A stretch of 64,000 nt of DNA from Polaromonas sp. (GTDB taxonomy: Bacteria > Pseudomonadota > Gammaproteobacteria > Burkholderiales > Burkholderiaceae_C). The stretch is from positions 1 through 64,000 of the forward strand of contig NZ_JABBPC010000020.1 of NCBI RefSeq assembly GCF_012927485.1, read 5' to 3'. The position numbers were made by a program, and so were the translations under genes. Below the pieces are notes generated by a model. The model was given only the letters and a program-made list of their open reading frames with translations, was not told where the DNA came from and did no database searches. Below are positions 57,900-64,000 of this stretch, in pieces; position 1 is the first letter of the stretch, and each line of letters starts with the position of its first letter.

Positions 57900-58715
57900 C
57901 TACTGGTCGACCGAGGTCGTTGCTGAAAAAGACGTTTTGCCCGCAGCCTGCAAAGCTTTTTGCAACATGGCTTTGGCAACCCCGCGCAGGATGTGGATTT
58001 CTTCGGGGCTGAGCTGGGCACGGTTAAAAAGCTGGTTTAAGCGCGGCATGAGTTTCTTGGGGGAATCCGGGTCCAAAAAACCGATGCTGGTCAGCGCCTG
58101 CTCCCAGTGCTTGAGCATGCCCGCCACTGCGGCGGCATCAGCCAGGTGGTGCTCGAAAGCTGCCGGCTGCAGCGTAAAGCCCCCCAAAGCCTCACGCCAG
58201 TCATACGCAATGAGCTGCACCGCAGCACCCAGATTGAGCGAACCGAACTTCGGATCGCTCGGAATGCTTAAGGCCACGTGGCAACGATACACATCCTCGT
58301 TTTGCATCCCAAAACGTTCAGAACCAAACAAAAAGGCAACCGAATTTGGTGGTTGTGCTTGTTTTACCGAGGCTACCGGCTCTTGTGTCAGTCGCTCATC
58401 GGGCGTCCGCAGCAAGTCGGCGAAATGCGCACGCGGCGCGCAGGTAGGCGGCCCGAAATCACGCGGGGTCATGGCGGTTGCACACAGATGAACCATGCCG
58501 TCGACCGCTTCATCCAACGTGGTCACAACCCGCGCGTTTTTCAGCACATCAAGGGCTCCACTGGCTCTCTGGATGGTTTCTTCACGGTTCAGCACGTTGG
58601 CCCAGCGCGGCGCCACCAGCACCAGATCGTCAAACCCCATGACTTTCATGGCACGGGCGGTGGCGCCCACATTGCCTGCGTGGCTGGTGTTGATCAGAAT
58701 AAAACGGGTTTTCAT
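57900..58715 (-). CDS. trmJ: tRNA (cytidine/uridine-2'-O-)-methyltransferase TrmJ-like
   Basis: SPOUT-family methylase, probably modifying position 32 of tRNAs. It is 271 residues. Knot motifs are FILINTSHAGNVGATARAMKVM (about 5-26), LFGSERFGMQNEDV, and SIPSDPKFGSLNLGAAVQ. It carries the C-terminal helical extension common to TrmJ. Operon with cysE, divergent from suhB. Confidence 0.92.
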   Translation of the reverse strand: MKTRFILINTSHAGNVGATARAMKVMGFDDLVLVAPRWANVLNREETIQRASGALDVLKNARVVTTLDEAVDGMVHLCATAMTPRDFGPPTCAPRAHFADLLRTPDERLTQEPVASVKQAQPPNSVAFLFGSERFGMQNEDVYRCHVALSIPSDPKFGSLNLGAAVQLIAYDWREALGGFTLQPAAFEHHLADAAAVAGMLKHWEQALTSIGFLDPDSPKKLMPRLNQLFNRAQLSPEEIHILRGVAKAMLQKALQAAGKTSFSATTSVDQ

Positions 58716-58859
58716 CGGTAAATTGGAGCTTCAATCCTGCCACGTACCTTAAGTTTCAAGGTGATTTCTGGCAGCGCAAAGGAAGCCGGTAAAATGAACC
58801 CATTGTCACCTGCCTCCGGTTACCGGGCCGCAGGCCCTGCCCGCTCTTTCATACCCTTT

Positions 58860-59828
58860 ATGTCCAGCAATCTACACCCCATGCTCAATATGGCCGTCAA
58901 GGCTGCTCGCGCCGCTGGCGCCATCATTAACCGCGCCGCCCTCGATGTCGAAGCGGTCCGCGTTTCGGTCAAACAGACCAACGATTTCGTCACTGAAGTG
59001 GATCAGGCCGCGGAAGCTGCAATCATTGAAGAGCTGCTCACCGCCTACCCTGGCCACGGCATTTTGGCCGAAGAATCGGGTTCTGAACATGGCGCTAAAG
59101 ATTCCGAATTTGTGTGGATCATCGACCCGCTGGACGGCACCACCAACTTCATCCATGGTTTTCCCTTTTACTGCGTCAGCATCGCGCTTTCCGTTCGGGG
59201 CAAGATTGAGCAGGCGGTGGTGTACGACCCTACTCGCAACGACATTTACAGCGCCAGCAAAGGCCGGGGCGCTTACGTGAACGACCGCCGCCTGCGTGTA
59301 GGCAAGCGAACCCGCCTGCAGGAATGCCTGATTGGTACCGGATTTCCCTACCGTCCCGGTGACAAGTTGAAACCTTACCTGAACATGCTGGGTGAAGTCA
59401 TGAGCCAGTGTGCAGGCGTGCGCCGCCCCGGCGCCGCTGCACTCGATTTAGCCTACGTGGCGGCGGGCCACAGCGACGGATTTTTCGAGACTGGCCTCCA
59501 GTCCTGGGATGTCGCCGCCGGCTCGCTGCTGGTGACCGAAGCCGGCGGCCTGATTGGCAACTTCACCGGTGAAGCGGACTTTATCGACCACGGCGAATGC
59601 GTCGCCGGCAACCCGCGTATTTATGGCCAGTTGGTGGCGACGCTCACCAAGTACAGTAAATTTTCAGGGGCAGGCGACAAAGCCATCGTGCGCCGGGCCT
59701 TGCAGGAGGAAGCGGTCGCCAACGAGACCGCAGGCACCGACCTGCCAAAAGAAAAACCTACGCTCACGGCGAAAAGAGTGAAAGCGCCGATGCCTCGCCA
59801 TAGCGGCACGGAAGACGCGCCGTTCTAG
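58860..59828 (+). CDS. suhB: Inositol-1-monophosphatase family protein
   Basis: Magnesium-dependent phosphatase of the SuhB type, which also acts on rRNA transcription antitermination in E. coli. It is 322 residues. The active-site motifs are intact: ILAEESG (about 68-74), [15 protein letters not shown] (about 86-100), and [17 protein letters not shown] charged C-terminal tail of about 50 residues exceeds the usual 267. Start choice: 58860 matches the family N-terminus (SNLHPMLN) but has no ribosome site. The ATG at 58794 has AGGAAG upstream and would add 22 residues. Confidence 0.92.
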   Translation: MSSNLHPMLNMAVKAARAAGAIINRAALDVEAVRVSVKQTNDFVTEVDQAAEAAIIEELLTAYPGHGILAEESGSEHGAKDSEFVWIIDPLDGTTNFIHGFPFYCVSIALSVRGKIEQAVVYDPTRNDIYSASKGRGAYVNDRRLRVGKRTRLQECLIGTGFPYRPGDKLKPYLNMLGEVMSQCAGVRRPGAAALDLAYVAAGHSDGFFETGLQSWDVAAGSLLVTEAGGLIGNFTGEADFIDHGECVAGNPRIYGQLVATLTKYSKFSGAGDKAIVRRALQEEAVANETAGTDLPKEKPTLTAKRVKAPMPRHSGTEDAPF

Positions 59829-59965
59829 GCCGACCTAGTGGATCAAGCCCTGAAGTCGCAGGTTCATTTTTGAACCGCTTCAGCTAACATCATCGGCCCT
59901 CAAAGAACTTCAACCATCCTCGCGCCGGCCTTGTCAACCCGTCATCCCCCTACTGCTGATTCTTC

Positions 59966-60262
59966 ATGTCCGAACTGAACGCGCAAACTTCCTCCTCACC
60001 TGCCGATGCCGCCTTACTGCTTGAAGTTGCCGAGCTGGTGGTGAGCGCTCTGAATCTGGAAGTCTCTGCAGCCGACGTGCAGGCTGACGAACCTTTGTAC
60101 GGCGACGGCCTGGGTCTGGACTCCATCGATATTCTTGAAATTGCGCTCGTGGTCTCCAAACGCTATGGACTGCAGTTGCGTGCGGACCAGGAAGACAACC
60201 ACACCATATTTCATTCGTTGCGTAGCCTGAGCGACCATATCGCTGCCCAACGAACCAAGTGA
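59966..60262 (+). CDS. Acyl carrier protein of an aryl-polyene-like cluster
   Basis: Small carrier on which a polyketide or fatty acyl chain is built. It is 98 residues, with the phosphopantetheine serine in GLDSIDILEIAL (Ser about 53). It is acidic, helical, and begins the run of cluster genes. The stop overlaps the next gene's start (60259-60262). Confidence 0.9.
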   Translation: MSELNAQTSSSPADAALLLEVAELVVSALNLEVSAADVQADEPLYGDGLGLDSIDILEIALVVSKRYGLQLRADQEDNHTIFHSLRSLSDHIAAQRTK

Positions 60263-60930
60263 AAGTCGAGCTGACAACACGGCTAAGGCAGGCCTCTCGT
60301 TGGGTGGCCCTCATCACATTAGGCATAGGCTACTCGGCACTCTCACATCTGGCCGCCTCGTCAGCCACCCCGAATTTATTCAACGCCCTGGTCGCCGTAA
60401 TGCCGCTGGTCGGTCTGGCGTTCGCTATGGCTTGGCGTTCTCCGCAGCGCGTGGCGATGCTGGCCCTGTGGCTGGCGACCTGCGCCGTGCTTTTTAGCAT
60501 GAGCGGCTGGCTGGTTGCACATTACAACTGGCTATTTTTACTCCAGCATGCGGGCATGTATGCGCTTCTGTGCGGCGCCTTCGGCCGGACCTTGCAGCGC
60601 GGACAAACGCCTATGATTTCACGCTTTGCCAGCATCGTGCACGGCAGCCTCTCGCCTGCGCTGATTCGCTACACGCGGTCCGCCACATGGGCGTGGACTG
60701 TGTACTTTGGCAGCATTACAGGGCTCTCCCTATTGCTATTCTGGCTCGCACCCATTTACATTTGGTCTGCATTTGCCAACCTCTTGGGAATTCCTCTGCT
60801 GGTATTAATGTTCGTCGGCGAGTATGCCGTGCGCTGGTTCGTGCTGCCGCCCGCAGACCGGGCTGGACCACTTGACGCAATTCGTGCCTACCGGCAAGCA
60901 TCTTCAAAAAAACCGGCGCGCCAGCCATGA
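60259..60930 (+). CDS. COG4648-type membrane protein
   Basis: Predicted inner-membrane protein of unknown function found next to acyl carriers in aryl-polyene and xanthomonadin clusters. It is 223 residues with five to six hydrophobic helices between about 15 and 200, and a conserved C-terminal VGEYAVRWFVLPP. Its ATG overlaps the carrier stop, and its stop overlaps the ligase start. Confidence 0.75.
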   Translation: MKVELTTRLRQASRWVALITLGIGYSALSHLAASSATPNLFNALVAVMPLVGLAFAMAWRSPQRVAMLALWLATCAVLFSMSGWLVAHYNWLFLLQHAGMYALLCGAFGRTLQRGQTPMISRFASIVHGSLSPALIRYTRSATWAWTVYFGSITGLSLLLFWLAPIYIWSAFANLLGIPLLVLMFVGEYAVRWFVLPPADRAGPLDAIRAYRQASSKKPARQP

Positions 60931-62288
60931 CCACCTTCCCGCTCGTTACGCATTCTCACGCCGAGGATATATTCGCCTACAGTTTGGGCCAGCCCATCAC
61001 TGTGGCGCATTTTCTCGCCGACGTCAGGCATCTGGCTGCTGCGTTGCCCGCCGGTCGGCATGTCCTCAATGCCTGCGGCGATCGCTACCGATTTGCCGTC
61101 GGCATGGCTGCGGCATTGCTGGCCGACAAGATTAGCCTGCTTCCGCCCACCTTGACGCCGGAAATGGTCCGCCAGATCAAGCGCTTCGCCCCTGACGTGT
61201 TTTGTCTGACGGACCAGCCGCAGTCGATCGATTTACCGCTATTTGCATGGACCGATGCAGCGACTTCTCGCTCTCTGGCTGGAGCACCAATCGAGTTGCA
61301 CGACATCCCGCAAATTCCCGCCGCGCGAACGGCGGCCATCGTGTTCACTTCAGGCTCGACAGGCACCCCCGTTGCCCACTATAAGAGCTGGGGTGGCCTG
61401 GTGCAAAGTGTGCGTGCCGAGGCGGCCCGGCTCGGCTTGCTCGACGGACGACGCCACACGATCGTGGCCACGGTGCCGCCGCAACACATGTATGGCTTTG
61501 AGTCGAGCGTGCTGATTGCCTTTCAGAGTGGTGCCGCAATGAGTGCCTCCCGTCCGTTTTACCCGGCCGACATCTGCGCCGCACTGGCCTCCGCCCACCG
61601 CCCTTGCATGTTGGTGATCACGCCAATGCACCTGAAGGTACTGCTTGATTCGGGCCTCGTCATTCCTTCGCCCGATCTCGTTTTGTCGGCTACGGCACCG
61701 ATGCCGCCCCAACTGGCCCTGGCCGCCGAGACCCGCCTGCAGGCACCACTGCTCGAGATATACGGCTCGACCGAGACCGGCCAGATCGCCTCCCGCCGCA
61801 CGACCGAAACGGCAGAGTGGACACTGTTTCCGGAAGTCAAGCTCCGCGCTGAGCAAGGGCGCGTCTGGGCCTCGGGCGGACATATTGAACAGGCGCTCCC
61901 CCTGGCGGATGAGCTTGAGCTGGTGACTGCCGAGCGCTTTCTTTTGCATGGCCGCACCGCTGATCTCATCAATATTGCCGGTAAACGCAGCTCGCTCGAC
62001 TACCTGAATTACCAGCTCAACGCGGTGCCGGGCGTGATCGACGGGGCGTTTTTAATGCCTACCGATGACGAGGGTAAAAACGTGACTCGCCTGATGGCCT
62101 TTGCGGTCGCTCCAGGCATGAAGGCGTCCACTCTATTAGCAGCGTTGCGCGAGCGCATTGACGCCATTTTCATTCCCAGACCCCTCGTGATTCTGGACGC
62201 ATTGCCTCGCATTAGCACGGGAAAATTGCCGCGTAGCTCCCTTTTAGCGCTTGCGCACAAGCACAGGGGCACCACCCATGCGCGGTGA
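60927..62288 (+). CDS. AMP-dependent acyl/aryl ligase
   Basis: ANL-family adenylating enzyme expected to activate an aryl or acyl starter acid and load it on the carrier protein. It is 453 residues: ATP loop FTSGSTGTP (about 140-148), YGSTETGQIASRR (about 279-291), hinge region DLINIAGKRSS, and catalytic lysine in RISTGKLPRSS near the C-terminus. It is shorter than many ligases of the family. It overlaps both neighbours. Confidence 0.9.
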   Translation: MTTFPLVTHSHAEDIFAYSLGQPITVAHFLADVRHLAAALPAGRHVLNACGDRYRFAVGMAAALLADKISLLPPTLTPEMVRQIKRFAPDVFCLTDQPQSIDLPLFAWTDAATSRSLAGAPIELHDIPQIPAARTAAIVFTSGSTGTPVAHYKSWGGLVQSVRAEAARLGLLDGRRHTIVATVPPQHMYGFESSVLIAFQSGAAMSASRPFYPADICAALASAHRPCMLVITPMHLKVLLDSGLVIPSPDLVLSATAPMPPQLALAAETRLQAPLLEIYGSTETGQIASRRTTETAEWTLFPEVKLRAEQGRVWASGGHIEQALPLADELELVTAERFLLHGRTADLINIAGKRSSLDYLNYQLNAVPGVIDGAFLMPTDDEGKNVTRLMAFAVAPGMKASTLLAALRERIDAIFIPRPLVILDALPRISTGKLPRSSLLALAHKHRGTTHAR

Positions 62289-62601
62289 GTCCACGCTCTT
62301 CATTGCACCAGACCATCCCGCTTTTGCGGGTCATTTCCCAGGCGCTCCGATTCTGCCGGGGGTCGTATTGCTGGACGCTGCCATACACACCGTGCTGGAA
62401 TCACGGCGTCCCTCAACAGATGGAGACAGCGCCGGGACTATTTGCCAGATCAGTTCCGCCAAATTTCTCAGTCCGGTCGGTCCGGGCGAGTTCCTGACCA
62501 TTTCCCATACCACCAACGCCTCGGGCAGCACGCGTTTCGACATTTCGAGCGGTAGCCGCAAAGTAGCCACCGGCACGCTGGTGCTGCCCTCGTTCCCATG
62601 A
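62278..62601 (+). CDS. Hotdog-fold dehydratase/thioesterase (FabA/FabZ-like)
   Basis: Small hotdog protein, probably removing water from 3-hydroxyacyl chains or acting on the activated acid. It is 107 residues. The motif is PDHPAFAGHFPGAP (His19), then PGVVLLDAA with Asp33 where FabZ has Glu, a pattern closer to FabA. The ATG at 62278 overlaps the ligase end. The longer upstream start is inside that gene and is rejected. Confidence 0.85.
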   Translation: MRGESTLFIAPDHPAFAGHFPGAPILPGVVLLDAAIHTVLESRRPSTDGDSAGTICQISSAKFLSPVGPGEFLTISHTTNASGSTRFDISSGSRKVATGTLVLPSFP

Positions 62602-63569
62602 CGACAAAGCGCAACGCCGCGCTACCAGGAAGCGCTGAATGGAAGCAACGACCCGAGCGCAGCAATATGTTTTGGCTGCGCGTGATGACGTGGATTTCGC
62701 TGCGCCTGGGCCGGCACCTGAGCCGCATCGTGCTCTATGGAATTGCGGCGTATTTTCTGGCTTTCGCGCCTGCGGCGCGCAGCATGTCGCGAAGCTATTT
62801 GCGCCGGGTACTCAAACTGGGATCGCACAGTGCAGTAGGCTGGCAACATCTGTTTCAACACTTCCTCAGTTTTGCGTCGGTGATCCACGATCGTGTCTAC
62901 CTCGTCAACGACCGCTTTGAGCTGTTCGATATTCGAGTTCATAACGACCAACTCATAGACGATATCGTGGCCACTGGCCAAGGCGTATTCCTGATCGGCG
63001 CTCACTTGGGAAGCTTCGAAGTGCTTCGAGCCATTGGCCGCAAGCAACCTGGCCTGCGCGTGGCGATGGTCATGTATGAAGACAACGCGCGCAAGATCAA
63101 CGCAGCGTTAAATGCCATCAACCCCAAGGCACAGCAGGACATCATTGCGCTAGGCCACATCGATTCAATGATTCAGGTCCACGAGCTGCTAGCCCAAGGT
63201 ACCGTCGTCGGTATGCTGGGCGACCGCTCATTGGGTAAAGACGATACCTATGCCGTTGATTTTTTAGGGGACCCGGCTGCGCTACCGCTGGGTCCGTTCA
63301 GGATGGCCGCCATCATGAAACGCCCAGTGGTCTTCATGGCCGGGCTGTACCGCGGCGGCAATCGTTACGATATTCACTTTGAAAGTCTCGCTGATTTTTC
63401 AGCGCTGGCCCCGCGCGGCAGAACGATCGCGGTACATGCGGCCATGACGCGCTATGCTGCGCTGATGGAGCAATATTGCTACCGGGCGCCTTACAACTGG
63501 TTCAATTTTTTTGACTTTTGGCGAGCCTCCGTTTCGCCCCAGGTCAAGCCTCCCGCAGAAATCACATGA
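62598..63569 (+). CDS. LpxL/HtrB-like lipid acyltransferase
   Basis: Inner-membrane lysophospholipid-type acyltransferase that probably attaches the finished chain to a lipid head group. It is 323 residues. One N-terminal hydrophobic stretch is at about 40-58, and the catalytic HX4E is HLGSFE (His136, Glu141). GMLGDRSLGKDD and the C-terminal YRAPYNWFNFFDFW are family-typical. It overlaps both neighbouring genes by four bases. Confidence 0.88.
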   Translation: MTTKRNAALPGSAEWKQRPERSNMFWLRVMTWISLRLGRHLSRIVLYGIAAYFLAFAPAARSMSRSYLRRVLKLGSHSAVGWQHLFQHFLSFASVIHDRVYLVNDRFELFDIRVHNDQLIDDIVATGQGVFLIGAHLGSFEVLRAIGRKQPGLRVAMVMYEDNARKINAALNAINPKAQQDIIALGHIDSMIQVHELLAQGTVVGMLGDRSLGKDDTYAVDFLGDPAALPLGPFRMAAIMKRPVVFMAGLYRGGNRYDIHFESLADFSALAPRGRTIAVHAAMTRYAALMEQYCYRAPYNWFNFFDFWRASVSPQVKPPAEIT

Positions 63570-64000
63570 CCTTTCCTGTTCACTCTTCCTTCTTCGCGAT
63601 GATGCGGACGCGCAGGCTACGTGGGCTCCCAAAGCGTTTGGCATTCACGCTGCTCGCATTAACAACCGGACTGACACTTACAGTGCTGAGCCCAGCCGCC
63701 TTCGCGGCCTGGGACCTTCAGCAGCTGATGGATTCACTGGCGCAAAACAAATCCAGCCGCGCTACTTTTGTCGACACAAAATACATCGCGCTGCTCGACA
63801 AGCCGGTCGAGTCATCGGGAGAGCTTTTCTACACTGCGCCGGACCGGCTTGAAAAACGCACGCTTAAACCCAAACCTGAATCCATGGTTGTCAACGGCGG
63901 CGAGCTGTTGATTGAACGAGGCCGGCAGAAATATCGCCTTCAATTGCAGGCTTACCCGGAGTTGGCCGCTTTCATCGGCAGCATTCGTGGCACCCTGGCG
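63566..64000 (+). CDS. LolA-like outer-membrane lipoprotein carrier, 3' end missing
   Basis: Periplasmic LolA-related protein that could carry the lipid product to the outer membrane. The reading frame is open to the window end: 145 codons are visible and no stop is reached. The ATG at 63566 overlaps the acyltransferase stop (ATGA). The signal peptide runs to about residue 47, ending SPAAFA before WDLQQLMDSLAQ. The pattern GELFYTAPDRLEKRTL resembles the LolA fold. The rest is beyond the right edge. Confidence 0.82.
   Translation, partial: MTFPVHSSFFAMMRTRRLRGLPKRLAFTLLALTTGLTLTVLSPAAFAAWDLQQLMDSLAQNKSSRATFVDTKYIALLDKPVESSGELFYTAPDRLEKRTLKPKPESMVVNGGELLIERGRQKYRLQLQAYPELAAFIGSIRGTLA

Overview
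The window looks like a chromosomal segment of a betaproteobacterium of the order Burkholderiales, most likely family Comamonadaceae (Rhodoferax/Polaromonas-like). This is inferred from the gene order (rpsO-pnp-quinone oxidoreductase-tpiA-secG-tRNA-Leu-nuoA..N-DUF2818-NUDIX-DUF1178), the moderately high G+C, and protein families typical of that group. It is not from a database match. Almost all of the sequence is compact housekeeping DNA. I saw no insertion sequence, integrase, phage gene or CRISPR array.

Layout. 1-1.6 kb: the 3' part of a Kup potassium transporter, cut by the window edge. 1.7-6.9 kb (minus): a MarR-family regulator followed by a complete tripartite drug-efflux operon (NodT-type outer-membrane lipoprotein, EmrA, EmrB). 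The marR promoter is near consensus, carries a palindromic operator in its spacer and predicts a leaderless mRNA. Divergent from it is an ABCB-type exporter. 8.9-11.5 kb: cheV and gdhA. 11.5-27.7 kb (minus): DUF1178, a NUDIX hydrolase, DUF2818 and the full 14-gene respiratory complex I operon (nuoA to nuoN). 27.8-36.7 kb (minus): tRNA-Leu(GAG), secG, tpiA, a quinone oxidoreductase, pnp (with a long leader stem-loop), rpsO (with a strong terminator), a PLP aminotransferase, an orphan amino-acid-type binding protein and tsaD. 36.8-38.9 kb (minus): a two-gene operon for an M30-like (HESTH) lipoprotein metallopeptidase and a small unknown lipoprotein.

39.2-50.8 kb (plus): a complete assimilatory nitrate module. 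It holds an ANTAR regulator (nasT), then a leader with an NtrC-like site, an exact sigma-54 promoter, an ANTAR-type hexaloop hairpin and a long intrinsic terminator. The nitrate ABC transporter (nrtABD), NADH nitrite reductase (nirBD), nitrate reductase with a fused C-terminal [2Fe-2S] domain (nasA), ybiB and cobA (siroheme supply) follow. The genes fit one circuit: nitrogen limitation would start transcription through NtrC/sigma-54, nitrate or nitrite would release the terminator through NasT, and the enzymes reduce imported nitrate to ammonium.

51-59.8 kb: a secreted phosphoesterase, a flavoprotein, rpsU, a YqeY protein, pmbA, darP, mogA, cysE, trmJ and suhB. 59.9-64 kb (plus): the start of an aryl-polyene/xanthomonadin-like lipid pigment cluster: acyl carrier protein, COG4648 membrane protein, AMP-ligase, hotdog dehydratase, LpxL-like acyltransferase and a LolA-like protein cut by the right edge. 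The genes overlap or abut, so they are probably one transcript. The ketosynthases and exporter expected of such a cluster would lie beyond the window.
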